64,000 nucleotides of DNA from Vibrio rhizosphaerae (GTDB lineage Bacteria > Pseudomonadota > Gammaproteobacteria > Enterobacterales > Vibrionaceae). The notes under the pieces were generated by a model. The model saw nothing but the letters and a program-made list of their open reading frames with translations. It had not been told where the DNA came from and did not search any database. Below are positions 17,415 to 26,699 of the stretch, in pieces. The stretch's first letter is position 1; each line of letters starts with the position of its first letter. The stretch lies in NCBI RefSeq assembly GCF_024347095.1, contig NZ_AP024903.1, forward strand, positions 1,302,001 to 1,366,000, in the 5' to 3' direction. The translations under genes and the position numbers were made by a program.

Positions 17415-19361
17415 TTAAATTTTAAAGCGTGAAACTAAATGATTCAGTTGCTCTGCCAGACGAGCGATTTCACCACTGGATTGACGGGTTTCATCGGATG
17501 CCACGGCATTTTCTTCAGCGATTTGACGCACATTGACAATGTTTTCGTTGATACTTTCAGCAACTGTGCTCTGCTGCTCAGAAGCACTGGCGATTTGCAT
17601 ATTCATGTCATTGATTACACCAATAGCATGGATAATTGCTTGCAACGTTTCATTGGTCTCATCGGCCTGTTCAACACATACCGATGCTTGTTTTTTCCCC
17701 TGACTCATCGCATCGACGGTACTTTGTGTCCCTTGTTGAAGCTGCTCAATAATGTTCTGGATCTCTTGGGTGGAATCCTGTGTTCTGGATGCCAGTGAGC
17801 GGACTTCATCGGCAACAACCGCAAATCCGCGGCCTTGTTCTCCGGCACGGGCTGCCTCAATTGCTGCATTCAGTGCGAGCAGGTTGGTCTGCTCGGCAAT
17901 CCCTCTGATGACGTCCAGAATGGTACTGATGTTGTGGACTTCTTGTTCAACTTCGCTGAGTTTTTCCGCAGACTGGGTGACGCTGTCCGAGAGTAGATGA
18001 ATAGCCTTGATTGTGCGTGATACAACATTTGCACCGGATTCAGCTTCCTGATTGGCTTTATCGGCCGCAGTCGCTGCCTGAGAGGCGCTGTTGGCCACAT
18101 CATGAACGGTCACGGTCATCTCATTCATAGCGGTTGCGACCATTTCTGTTTCTGATTCTTGCCGGATAATACTCTGACTACTTTGTTCGGTGACAGTGGC
18201 CAGTTCAGTCGATGCCGATGCAAGCTCGGTGCTGGCTCCGGAAATCGTGGTGATCATCTCTTTGAGATTTATCGCAGTGTTTTGCACCGCAGCCAGCAGT
18301 AAACCGGTTTCATCTTTACTGGTTTTTCCGACATCAATCGTCAAATCACCCTCTGCGAGCAGATTGGCCGCATTCACAGCTTTACGAACCGGGCGGGTAA
18401 TGGCAATCGTCAGAACATAAGAGGCGGCGATTCCCAACACAATTGCCAGTACAGATAAAAGCATCGTGATTTCTATACTTCTGCTGGTATTGTCTTTTAA
18501 CTCAGGACCGAGCGTATCTTGTTCTTTCATCACTGACAGCGTGACTTTTTCGACATTTGCAGCAATCTGAGGGCCTAATCTATCGAGAGTCCCAGTAATA
18601 ATTTTATTGGATTGTGCAATCTGAGTATGGATGTCATTCATGTCTCTCAGATAATCTTGATGAGCTTTGAGGAAAGCGGTCAACAGTGGTTGCTGCGATG
18701 TGCCTTGGATCTCTTGCTTCAGCGCCTGTATTTCATCCTGTAGCTCTTGATCCATATTGGTGACCGCGATGGTGAAATCTTCATCAAGGCTGCTTTGCAG
18801 ATATTTCACCACAAACAGACGCCCGACAAGCATACCACGTTGTGTCTGAGCGGCGCGGTAGGTGAGTGTGGTATTGTTTTCTTGATTAGCGGCGTTGAGA
18901 ATTTGAGCCACAGTCTTGCGCATCTCTTCGCCGTAAGTGCTTAGTTTTTCTTCAAGATGATTACGTTTCCTGACGAGTTCTACCACTTGCTTAAAGGCAT
19001 TGTCATAGGTATCAATTGCGCTGCCCACTTGGTCAATCAGGTCTTTTCTTTCTGGAGATTGAATTAATTGTTTTGCCTCATTTAAGTAATTGCGCATTTT
19101 GGCAAGATAGTTTTGATAGGTGGTGATGTCTTCCGTGTTTCTCGTGATCAGGAAATCTTTCACATTCATACGAACCATTAGCATGTTCGTTTGTAAGCGA
19201 CTGGAAAGATTCGTCTCCCGGGCCAGACCTCTGTATTGGTTGATCCCATCACTGACTGACTGTAATGCGATGATACTCGCCCCTAAAACAATCGATAATA
19301 AAATCAGTACGACAGCAAACCCAGCACCAATTTTTAAGCCTAGCCTTAAGTCCCTAAACAT
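17415..19361 (-). CDS. Methyl-accepting chemotaxis protein
   Basis: A 648-residue transmembrane chemoreceptor. TM1 lies near residues 10-32 and TM2 near 298-322; between them is a long all-helical periplasmic domain of about 260 residues, the size of the helical bimodular (HBM) class. A HAMP domain follows TM2 ([19 protein letters not shown]), then the signalling hairpin with the invariant tip segment [19 protein letters not shown]. There is no C-terminal CheR/CheB-binding pentapeptide (it ends VSRFKI). The ligand is unknown; HBM receptors often sense organic acids. AGGTGG precedes the start. No chemotaxis genes are adjacent. Confidence 0.93.
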   Translation of the reverse strand: MFRDLRLGLKIGAGFAVVLILLSIVLGASIIALQSVSDGINQYRGLARETNLSSRLQTNMLMVRMNVKDFLITRNTEDITTYQNYLAKMRNYLNEAKQLIQSPERKDLIDQVGSAIDTYDNAFKQVVELVRKRNHLEEKLSTYGEEMRKTVAQILNAANQENNTTLTYRAAQTQRGMLVGRLFVVKYLQSSLDEDFTIAVTNMDQELQDEIQALKQEIQGTSQQPLLTAFLKAHQDYLRDMNDIHTQIAQSNKIITGTLDRLGPQIAANVEKVTLSVMKEQDTLGPELKDNTSRSIEITMLLSVLAIVLGIAASYVLTIAITRPVRKAVNAANLLAEGDLTIDVGKTSKDETGLLLAAVQNTAINLKEMITTISGASTELASASTELATVTEQSSQSIIRQESETEMVATAMNEMTVTVHDVANSASQAATAADKANQEAESGANVVSRTIKAIHLLSDSVTQSAEKLSEVEQEVHNISTILDVIRGIAEQTNLLALNAAIEAARAGEQGRGFAVVADEVRSLASRTQDSTQEIQNIIEQLQQGTQSTVDAMSQGKKQASVCVEQADETNETLQAIIHAIGVINDMNMQIASASEQQSTVAESINENIVNVRQIAEENAVASDETRQSSGEIARLAEQLNHLVSRFKI

Positions 19362-19806
19362 ATTTCCACCTATTTATCTGTTTTGATAACCCTTTTGACG
19401 TTATTTTTGGCAATAAATACGTGCCAGAGATCCGACAAAATCTCACCACATGATATCAGAGCAACATACAAATTATAGACTATTGATAAGATATCAGAGT
19501 AGTTGAGTGAAAAGATCTGAAAACTTTGAAGGAGTCTCAATTAATTGAGTAAAATCAGTAACTAAATGTACATCACAATGAGATCAGGGTGCAGTTAGCG
19601 TGTGCGGGTCTGATCTCATTTTGAGATTCAGGCGCGAAGTTTGAGCATAAGATATAATGAGAATCGATTGAAATTGTGACATTTTTCCCGGATGATTCGG
19701 TGCGCATTACATCCATAGGGTCAACAATGACCGGATGAGATGATGCTGAATATGGACTTAAAAAATAATATTACTTAAAGCACAACAATTTACGGAATGA
19801 TTCATC
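19362..19806. other. Intergenic region with an 11-bp dyad
   Basis: The 445 bases between the divergent chemoreceptor and binding-protein genes. The only clear structure is a perfect inverted repeat, AATGAGATCAG (19577-19587) with CTGATCTCATT (19610-19620), separated by 22 bases. No coding sequence or tRNA is seen. Confidence 0.6.
19577..19620. repeat. Perfect 11-bp inverted repeat, 22-base loop
   Basis: The arms 19577-19587 and 19610-19620 are fully complementary. The repeat could be a protein-binding dyad or the end of an untranslated transcript; a TTTTG follows but no true T-tract. Confidence 0.6.
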
Positions 19807-20628
19807 ATGACAATTCATCTAGTGAAAACAGGAATGCGTCGGTTGTTGACCGGTTTGGTCATTGGCACTGCTGCTTTCTCTGCGACGACACCATTTGCGA
19901 CAGCATCCACCATTGAAGGGATTTTAAAGTCAGGTGAGCTTAAATTCTGTTTTGAAGCTGGTTATGTACCATTTGAAATGACCAGTAAAGATGGGCGATT
20001 CATCGGTTTTGATATTGATATTGCAAAGCATATGGCGCATTCGATCGATGTGAAATTTGTGCCGGTCAATACCGCATGGGATGGCATTATTCCGGCATTA
20101 CAGACCGGAAAGTGTGATTTTATCGGCGGGATGACAGTGACACCGAAACGCAATCTGAAAGTGTCGTTTGCTGATGCGTACATGCAGATTGGTCAGACGG
20201 TTTTACTGTCACCGAAACTGGCCGGAAAAATTCATAGTTATCGTGATTTGAATGATGCGAAGTACACGGTCACCACTCAAATGGGAACGACCGGTGCCGA
20301 AGCGGCGAAGAAATATCTGTCAAAAGCAAAAGTTGATCTCTACGATACGTCTGCCGATGCCGTGTTGCAGGTTGCCAATGGCCGGGCCGATGCGTTTGTT
20401 TACGATTTGCCCTATAACGCGATGTACGCGGCACAACATTCGCAGCAGGTTGTTCATCTTGATGAAGCCTTCACATTCGAACCGCTGGGCTGGGCTGTAC
20501 GTCAGGGAGATATGGCGTTTGTAAACTTCCTGAATAATTATTTAAAACAGATTCATGGTGACGGGACGTACGAACGGATTTACAACAAATGGTTTAAGTC
20601 AGACCGTTGGATCAACAACGTGCAGTAA
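19807..20628 (+). CDS. Periplasmic amino-acid-binding protein (GlnH/ArtI family)
   Basis: A 273-residue solute-binding protein, family SBP_bac_3. The signal peptide runs to about residue 33 (ATAS). The core shows FEAGYVPFEM, the GFDIDIAKHMA signature, a DFIGGMTVTPKR segment and QMGTTGAEAA, all standard in polar amino acid ABC transport. No permease or ATPase gene is adjacent, so it is an orphan that must use a transporter encoded elsewhere, or act as a sensor input. A strong terminator follows directly. Confidence 0.9.
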   Translation: MTIHLVKTGMRRLLTGLVIGTAAFSATTPFATASTIEGILKSGELKFCFEAGYVPFEMTSKDGRFIGFDIDIAKHMAHSIDVKFVPVNTAWDGIIPALQTGKCDFIGGMTVTPKRNLKVSFADAYMQIGQTVLLSPKLAGKIHSYRDLNDAKYTVTTQMGTTGAEAAKKYLSKAKVDLYDTSADAVLQVANGRADAFVYDLPYNAMYAAQHSQQVVHLDEAFTFEPLGWAVRQGDMAFVNFLNNYLKQIHGDGTYERIYNKWFKSDRWINNVQ

Positions 20629-20668
20629 CTCATTTGTGCCAGTGTTCCTTCGATGCTGGCGACAGAAT

Positions 20669-20699
20669 AAAAAACACCGATTGCTTCGGTGTTTTTTTA
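20669..20699 (+). terminator. Rho-independent terminator
   Basis: CACCGA (20675-20680) and TCGGTG (20686-20691) form a stem that extends by A-T pairs through flanking A and T runs; seven T residues follow. It serves the upstream binding-protein gene and probably also ada from the other strand. Confidence 0.9.
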
Positions 20700-20789
20700 T
20701 GGACGGAGATTTGAATATCCGTCTCGGCGATTCACCTCTCACTTCGACGCGCGACTTGAAGTAACTTTCAGTGATTGGGTGACAGAGAA

Positions 20790-21857
20790 TCAACGGTGAG
20801 CATTCTCATGTTCAAGCAGCCAACGCTTACGCTCGAGCCCGCCGGCATAACCGACCAGCTTACCGTTTTTGCCGATGACGCGATGGCACGGAATAATGAT
20901 AGCGATACGGTTATGTCCGTTGGCTGAAGCAACTGCCCGGACCGCATTGGGATTATGAATGGCTTCCGCTTGTTGCTGATAGGACGCTGTCGTGCCATAT
21001 TCGATCTGCTGTAGCGCTTGCCACACCTGCTTTTGGAAGGGTGTTCCGGGTGAGTGAATGCTTACGTCAAATTGTTTGCGTGTCCCGGCGAAATACTCGG
21101 CTATTTCTTGTTTAGCCTGACGAATATGGTCATTCTCACCATTGATAATGGTCGCTTTCAACAGGCGTTGTAAATCGCGGAATTCGGTTTCCAGCATGCG
21201 CCGTTCGACAAACTCCAGCAAACAGATGCCTTCATCCGTCGCACAGACAAACATCGGGCCTAATGGCGTCGTCAAGCGATTGATCAGAATGACCTGACTG
21301 TCGGTACTTTGGTTGGGGGATTTTCCCATCACTTTCTTAAACGTGTAACCGAATCCACTCAATGATTCATATCCTGTGTCGTAGGCGGTGTCCATGAGTT
21401 TCTTCCCTTCTTTGAGTTCGACCAGCGCATTGTTAATACGGTACATCCGCTGGAAGGTATGAAATGTAATGCCATAGTTTTTCTTAAACCAGCGTCGAAC
21501 CATTTCTGGCTGTATCTGATGCTGTCTCAATTGGCTGTCTGAAATTTTCTCTTTCGGGTGTTGGCGGACCAGTTCGATAGCTTTTGCAACCGGTGAGGGC
21601 GCTTCGTTGGCATTTTCTGTCGGTTTACAAATCTTACAGGGGCGGAAACCCGCATCAAGCGCCGCTTTGAATGTCGGATAAAAATCAACATTCTCTTGCT
21701 TCGGTTTACGGGCCCGACAGGTCGCAATACAGAAAATAGATGTGGTTTTGACGCCGGCATAGAAGATCCCCACATAGTGCGGGTCTTTGTCCACCAGCGC
21801 CTGATAATAACGGTTTATCTGTTGTGGGTCGGTAATGGGCTGTCCATTTTTTTGCAT
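20790..21857 (-). CDS. ada: Bifunctional Ada: methylphosphotriester/O6-methylguanine-DNA methyltransferase and activator
   Basis: A 355-residue protein, matching E. coli Ada (354). The N-terminal zinc domain has four Cys at 43, 47, 74 and 77 (FCIATC and CKICK), equivalent to Cys38-42-69-72 of E. coli with a constant offset; the first accepts methyl groups from phosphotriesters. An AraC-type HTH domain follows (PEMVRRWFKKNYG), then the C-terminal methyltransferase domain with PCHRV, acceptor Cys324. Methylated Ada activates alkylation-repair genes. A TTG-initiated longer frame from 21923 adds non-conserved residues, so ATG 21857 is chosen. It lies downstream of alkB. Confidence 0.94.
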   Translation of the reverse strand: MQKNGQPITDPQQINRYYQALVDKDPHYVGIFYAGVKTTSIFCIATCRARKPKQENVDFYPTFKAALDAGFRPCKICKPTENANEAPSPVAKAIELVRQHPKEKISDSQLRQHQIQPEMVRRWFKKNYGITFHTFQRMYRINNALVELKEGKKLMDTAYDTGYESLSGFGYTFKKVMGKSPNQSTDSQVILINRLTTPLGPMFVCATDEGICLLEFVERRMLETEFRDLQRLLKATIINGENDHIRQAKQEIAEYFAGTRKQFDVSIHSPGTPFQKQVWQALQQIEYGTTASYQQQAEAIHNPNAVRAVASANGHNRIAIIIPCHRVIGKNGKLVGYAGGLERKRWLLEHENAHR

Positions 21858-21934
21858 GGGAATATGCTTTTGTCGGCTTGAATGTTCAGACGATACATGT
21901 AAAAAAAGTGATATGGCAACCAATAAATTGACAA

Positions 21935-22561
21935 CTATTTTTTCGACTGACGACGAGCTGTATGGGCATGGTTGACGGATAAAATCTGACGAAATGTCAG
22001 ACTGATTCGTGGGGCGCTGATTGTTTTGCTTTTATGAATACCATGTCGCCAGTAATGCTGAATCGGTCCTTCCATTATCAGTAACGAACCGTCTTCCGGT
22101 ATGATGGTGAATCGATCTACACCGTTACGGTGTCTGAATTGCAAGGGGCGTGCAGTCCCGAAGGTGAGCATTGCGACGACTGGGTTTTGACCTAATTCTG
22201 GTTCATTATCGGCGTGCATTCCCATATTGTGTTGCCCGTGTTGATACCAGTTACCCAATACAGAGTTAAAAGCATGTCCTGAAGCCTCTTCGACAATCGT
22301 CCTGAGTTGCTGTAGTAACGGAGGCCAAGGGGTTGGCTCCAGACGAACTTGAGAGTAGGTATAGGCTTTATCACCGTACCAACACTGGAGTCGGGGCGTT
22401 TTATGATGACGGCCAAACAGGAAAACATCCCCCTGATACCAGTTCAGCGAGGTTGTCAAGCGGTGTATCAATGCATCCGTCTCGGTGAGCAGCGAACTCA
22501 CATAACGTAATCTGCCATCGGGCAGATCGATGATTTCAGGATTCTGGCTGGAAACGATCAT
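21935..22561 (-). CDS. alkB: AlkB-type 2-oxoglutarate/Fe(II) DNA dealkylase
   Basis: A 208-residue AlkB-family dioxygenase of the ALKBH2/3-like class. The iron site is visible as MHADNEPELG (HxD) with a later His in GPIQHYWRHGIHKS, and the 2-oxoglutarate-binding Arg pair as PRISLTFR. It oxidatively removes 1-methyladenine and 3-methylcytosine lesions. It lies just upstream of ada on the same strand, so the adaptive-response pair is in alkB-ada order. Its ATG at 22561 overlaps the end of the preceding hydrolase gene by 26 bases; the longer frame to 22636 would overlap more and lacks support. Confidence 0.92.
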   Translation of the reverse strand: MIVSSQNPEIIDLPDGRLRYVSSLLTETDALIHRLTTSLNWYQGDVFLFGRHHKTPRLQCWYGDKAYTYSQVRLEPTPWPPLLQQLRTIVEEASGHAFNSVLGNWYQHGQHNMGMHADNEPELGQNPVVAMLTFGTARPLQFRHRNGVDRFTIIPEDGSLLIMEGPIQHYWRHGIHKSKTISAPRISLTFRQILSVNHAHTARRQSKK

Positions 22562-23168
22562 GACGGATAAACGTATCGATTTGTGCAGCGAGTGTTTGTG
22601 CGTATAGCATCGTGGTGTGGGCATAGCAGATTTCAAGATGATCAGTCATCCCGCGGATTTTGGTTTCTTCAACAGTGACCGTCCCATCCGATGCGGCATC
22701 ATTACCGAATAACAGCGGACGAATCCCGAAAGCCATCGTGCCCGCGATGCTGCCGAGTTTTTGTGGAAAGCGCCATTCATCTTCATGTTGCTGTAAACCA
22801 TGATCCGGGGCATTGCCGAGAATCATACCAAAGCCCATCGCTTGAATCTTACTAATAATCGAGGCGCCCTGAAGAGGAGAGCCTATGGTGACCACATGAG
22901 AAATTTGGTGGACAGACGGCTGACGGGAAGCGAGATAGTTTTTGATCATCACGCCCCCGAGACTATGACCGACCAGAATATTGACATGGCTCTGATCGAG
23001 CGCTGCATCAATATCGCTGAATAGTTTTTCACCATCAATAGCGACGGTATTGTAGCTGAGCACTTCCGTGGCATAGCCAAGCTGGTTTAATCGCTGACGC
23101 AGGGGGTGTAGCGCGATGCCATGCATGTATAAGCCGTGGAGAAGAATGATTTTCATAGACTCTTTCAT
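22536..23168 (-). CDS. Alpha/beta-hydrolase (lipase/PGAP1-like)
   Basis: A 210-residue serine hydrolase. MKIILLHGLYMHG gives the oxyanion-hole strand, GHSLGG the nucleophile elbow, and an Asp and a His (DHLEICYAH) are placed as expected for the triad. No signal peptide, so it acts in the cytoplasm; the substrate is unknown. ATG 23168 follows AGGAAA with 7-base spacing and is chosen over the far upstream start. The 3' end overlaps alkB, suggesting one transcript hydrolase-alkB-ada. Confidence 0.88.
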   Translation of the reverse strand: MKESMKIILLHGLYMHGIALHPLRQRLNQLGYATEVLSYNTVAIDGEKLFSDIDAALDQSHVNILVGHSLGGVMIKNYLASRQPSVHQISHVVTIGSPLQGASIISKIQAMGFGMILGNAPDHGLQQHEDEWRFPQKLGSIAGTMAFGIRPLLFGNDAASDGTVTVEETKIRGMTDHLEICYAHTTMLYAQTLAAQIDTFIRHDRFQPES

Positions 23169-23235
23169 GTCAGATTTCCTAAAGACTGAACTGCATCGTA
23201 TCAGTTTTATTGCGTTCAATCGTGAGTATAACGCG

Positions 23236-24450
23236 TTATTCGTCTGTCATGATATGTTGGAGCAGATCACTTTCGTGCAAGGCACGTTTAATCAGCGCGT
23301 AACCACCGATGGTGTCCTGTTGCTGAAAACGGGCTTGTTCAAGGCGTAAATCTCCGGCAAAGCTCGGCAGCGTCTGACGCTGAATTTGTTCCAGCAGTAG
23401 GGGAAACAAAACCGGGGCGGTTTGAATCATTTCTCCGGCAAACAGAATTTTTTCCGGATTGAAGACATTGACCAGCATCCCCAAGACGCGTCCAAGGTAC
23501 TGAGCGGCCTGCTCGATAATATGTGTTGCCACCGCATCCCCCTGAAGTGCAGCATCACAGAGCCGTTCGATGGTGAGATTATCCGGAGATAAACCGCTGG
23601 GATGGCCTCTTTGCAAGAGAGTTTCGGTTTGCTTCAACAAAGCTTGATTCGACACCACCGTTTCAAGGCACCCAAAGCTACCGCAGTGACAGCGCTGACC
23701 GAATGGATCAATCTGAATGTGCCCGATTTCGCCAATCGGACGGTGTTTTCCCAAAAGTAACTGTCCATCTGTAATGATCCCGGCACCGACGCCGTGATGA
23801 ATACTGATCAGGATGAAGTCATCACACTGCTTGGCTTCGCCCAGATAGTATTCAGAGAGTGCTCTGGCACGAATGTCATTGCCGATGTAGATTGGCAGCG
23901 CGAGGTCTTCAAGGGCTGAAGATAACTTGAGACCGGCAATTTTATGGTTGGGTGAGTAATGGATCATCCCTGAAGTCGGATCGACTAAACCGGCCATCGT
24001 AATTGCAATGGCAATCAGACGCTGGTGTGCAGCGTAGCGGGAACGGATCTGGCAGATTTGATGACGGAGTGTGTCAACGATGCCTTGTGTATCGTGAGAT
24101 TCAATCGGTGTTTGCTGAACATGATGAATCTGGCCGGATAAATCCATCAGACTGGTTTGAATCATATCCCGCCCTAACCGGCAGGAGATAAAATAGAAAT
24201 CTCGCTGATTGGTGGTCAGTGAGATTGCCGGTCGTCCGCCGGTAGAGGCTTGTTGTTCAACCTCGGTAATGAGATTGTGGGCCAGTAGCTGACGTGTGAT
24301 GTTGGTGACACTGGCCGGTGCCAGCGCACTTTGTTGTGCAATCCGGACCCGGGAAATCGGCCCTTCTTGATCGATCAACTGATAGACCAGGGCTGCATTG
24401 ACCTGTTTGAGTTGTTCGTGATTTGTCACTTGTCGGCTACGTTTGACCAT
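23236..24450 (-). CDS. nagC: NagC, N-acetylglucosamine repressor (ROK family)
   Basis: A 404-residue ROK regulator, close to E. coli NagC (406). The N-terminal winged HTH reads LVYQLIDQEGPISRVRIAQQ and includes ASVTNITRQLL; the ROK sugar-binding domain has GHIQIDP and the zinc motif CHCGSFGCLE. NagC represses nag genes until GlcNAc-6-phosphate binds. The first codons are arranged ATG-CAG-TCA-ATG; AGGA in the nagA tail is spaced correctly for the second ATG at 24450. It is the third gene of nagBAC, 17 bases after nagA. Confidence 0.94.
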   Translation of the reverse strand: MVKRSRQVTNHEQLKQVNAALVYQLIDQEGPISRVRIAQQSALAPASVTNITRQLLAHNLITEVEQQASTGGRPAISLTTNQRDFYFISCRLGRDMIQTSLMDLSGQIHHVQQTPIESHDTQGIVDTLRHQICQIRSRYAAHQRLIAIAITMAGLVDPTSGMIHYSPNHKIAGLKLSSALEDLALPIYIGNDIRARALSEYYLGEAKQCDDFILISIHHGVGAGIITDGQLLLGKHRPIGEIGHIQIDPFGQRCHCGSFGCLETVVSNQALLKQTETLLQRGHPSGLSPDNLTIERLCDAALQGDAVATHIIEQAAQYLGRVLGMLVNVFNPEKILFAGEMIQTAPVLFPLLLEQIQRQTLPSFAGDLRLEQARFQQQDTIGGYALIKRALHESDLLQHIMTDE

Positions 24451-24466
24451 TGACTGCATGTCCTCG

Positions 24467-25618
24467 TTAGTGCATATCCTTGGTCCACGCACCGTTGACC
24501 AACGTATTAATCACTTGGTAAGCCGGGTCGAGGATCGTGAGGTTAGCAATCATTCCGGGACGAATCGCACCGAGAAGGTGATCCATCTGGATAGCCCGAG
24601 CCGGGTAGAGCGTTGCCATTCTGAAGGCTTCTTCCTGTGGAATTTCAGCTTGCTCAACCAGCAGACGGATGCCTTCATTCATTGTCAGTGCCGAGCCGCC
24701 CAGCGTCCCGTCCTGATCGACACACTTGCCGTCGCGGATAAACACTGTCGTGCCACAAAAATCAAACTCAGTCAGATCTGCCGGTGGTGTCGCAGCTGCA
24801 GTCGCATCAGTGACCAGACAAAGCCGTTCACCCATGGCTTTCTTGGCAGTCCGGACGTTCGCCCAGTGAACATGGTAACCATCGGCAATGATCCCTGCAT
24901 GCACATCATTGCGATCAAACACGGCTCCGACAACTCCGGGGGAGCGGCCGTTTTCCATTGATGTCATGGCATTATATAGGTGCGTGGCAAAGCTCGCACC
25001 CAGTTCAAAGGCTTGATTCGCTTGTTCATAGGTGGCTGCGGTATGACCGATACTGACGATAATTCCCGCTTTGTGCAGCTGTCTCAAATGCTCGCCATGA
25101 TTGATTTCCGGCGCGAGCGTGACTTTTTTCAGCCACGGCGCTTGGTCGGTTAACCAGTCGATCATTTCATTATTGGGCTGGCGTAGCTGCTCGAGCGGAT
25201 GAATGCCTTTGCGTACCGGGTTGGTGTAGGGGCCTTCAAGGTGCATCCCCAGCACTTGATGCTGATGCTGAGTCATATACTGACGTGTGGCCTCAACCGC
25301 CTGACGAATCACATGATCACTGTCACTAATCAATGTCGGCAGAAAACTGGTCGTCCCGGTTTGCAGGTTGGTGAGATGCATGTGTTCCAGTGTTTCCGGA
25401 GTCGGCGCGCTATTGAACATCACACCACCACAGCCGTTCAGTTGTAAGTCGATAAAACCGGGAGACAAAATATGGCCATGCAGATCGAACCGGGGAATAT
25501 CTTCAGACAGTTCTGACATCGGGACTAAAGCGTGAATTTTTTCTTTGCTGATGACAACCGCAGTGTCCAGTAATCTTTCATCACCGGTCAGAACCTCACC
25601 ATGACATAGTGCGAACAT
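24467..25618 (-). CDS. nagA: N-acetylglucosamine-6-phosphate deacetylase
   Basis: A 383-residue amidohydrolase, the same size as E. coli NagA (382). It converts GlcNAc-6-P to glucosamine-6-P plus acetate in the cytoplasm. Visible motifs are PGFIDLQLNGCGG, HLEGPYTNP with the metal Glu, SIGHTAA, THLYNAM and LVTDATAA (active-site Asp). The ATG comes directly after the nagB stop (TAAATG), with GGAGGAAC inside the nagB tail as ribosome-binding site, so it is cotranscribed and coupled. Confidence 0.96.
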   Translation of the reverse strand: MFALCHGEVLTGDERLLDTAVVISKEKIHALVPMSELSEDIPRFDLHGHILSPGFIDLQLNGCGGVMFNSAPTPETLEHMHLTNLQTGTTSFLPTLISDSDHVIRQAVEATRQYMTQHQHQVLGMHLEGPYTNPVRKGIHPLEQLRQPNNEMIDWLTDQAPWLKKVTLAPEINHGEHLRQLHKAGIIVSIGHTAATYEQANQAFELGASFATHLYNAMTSMENGRSPGVVGAVFDRNDVHAGIIADGYHVHWANVRTAKKAMGERLCLVTDATAAATPPADLTEFDFCGTTVFIRDGKCVDQDGTLGGSALTMNEGIRLLVEQAEIPQEEAFRMATLYPARAIQMDHLLGAIRPGMIANLTILDPAYQVINTLVNGAWTKDMH

Positions 25619-26431
25619 TTACTTTGTTCCTCCAAATTTATCAATCTCAGCCGCCTCAAGCTGCTGAAAATAGCGTAATGTTTTGACTTTCAGTTCCATG
25701 GCCGCCGGTTCATCACAGATGAGAATACTCCGGGGATGCATCTGCAAAGCAGAGATAGTCCACAAATGATTGACTGCACCTTCAACACCGGCCTGTACTG
25801 CCAATGCCTTGTTTGGCCCGGTGGCAAGAATCAGCACTTCTTTGGCATCCAATAATGTGCCGACGCCGACGGTTAGCGCCATTTTCGGTACCTGATGGAC
25901 ATCATTTTCGAAGAAACGGGCATTATCGATAATCGTTTCCTGGGTCAGGGTCTTGATCCGGGTTCTGGATGCTAAAGACGAAGCCGGTTCATTAAATGCA
26001 ATGTGTCCGTCGCTACCGACACCGCCGAAGAAGAGATGAATCCCGCCGAACTGCTTAATCGCCGCTTCATAAGCCTGACATTCTGCCTCTAAATCAGGCG
26101 CCATGCCATTTAAAATGTGAATATTCTGCTTCTGGATATCAATATGGTTAAAAAAGTTTTCAAACATAAAGTGATGATAACTTTGAGGATGATCCGGTGC
26201 CAGCCCGACATATTCATCCATATTGAACGTCACCACATGTTCAAAACTCACCTCACCAGCCTGATATAGCTGAATCAGCGCCTGATAGGTCGTCAGTGGT
26301 GTACTACCCGTCGGTAAGCCTAATACAAAGGGGCGCGCTGCCGTTGGCTGAAACGCTCTGATTTTTTCAACAATATAATGTGCGGTCCATTGACCCACTT
26401 GTTGCTTATCTTTCAAAGGTAATAAACGCAT
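25619..26431 (-). CDS. nagB: Glucosamine-6-phosphate deaminase
   Basis: A 270-residue hexameric isomerase-deaminase, near the 266 of E. coli NagB. It turns glucosamine-6-P into fructose-6-P plus ammonia, the last step before glycolysis. It starts [15 protein letters not shown] and contains GLPTGSTP (substrate phosphate loop), FNMDEYVGL with the catalytic Asp, [14 protein letters not shown] with the catalytic His, and SRTRIKTLT, the allosteric region. First gene of nagBAC, divergent from nagE. Confidence 0.96.
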   Translation of the reverse strand: MRLLPLKDKQQVGQWTAHYIVEKIRAFQPTAARPFVLGLPTGSTPLTTYQALIQLYQAGEVSFEHVVTFNMDEYVGLAPDHPQSYHHFMFENFFNHIDIQKQNIHILNGMAPDLEAECQAYEAAIKQFGGIHLFFGGVGSDGHIAFNEPASSLASRTRIKTLTQETIIDNARFFENDVHQVPKMALTVGVGTLLDAKEVLILATGPNKALAVQAGVEGAVNHLWTISALQMHPRSILICDEPAAMELKVKTLRYFQQLEAAEIDKFGGTK

Positions 26432-26699
26432 TTTTTCTCTCCATGCATCATACTGACACTCTGATTTGTCGCAGTGATTCGGGCATCAGTGTGACCGTGT
26501 ACGGTTTGAGTTCATCACTGCTTAGGCATCAGAGTAAGGTGGACTTAATTTATATATTGAATAAACTTTTCGATTAGTGCAAATAAAATGTCGTATTGCT
26601 TTACAAAATTATCATTTATGTGACATATATATTAGGTCTTAGTTTACTGGATGAATTAAGATATCAGTGTAATGTACGAATCATGTGATGGAGGATGCA
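26432..26699. promoter_or_regulatory. Divergent nagB/nagE control region with candidate NagC and CRP sites
   Basis: The 268-base AT-rich region between nagB and nagE. A dyad-like TTTTCG-N5-TGCAAA at 26567-26582, flanked by A/T runs, resembles NagC/Mlc operators. TGTGA at 26619-26623 with a poor second half could be a CRP half-site, consistent with a PTS sugar regulon. These are motif impressions. The nagE ribosome-binding site GGAGG lies at 26690-26694. Confidence 0.4.
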
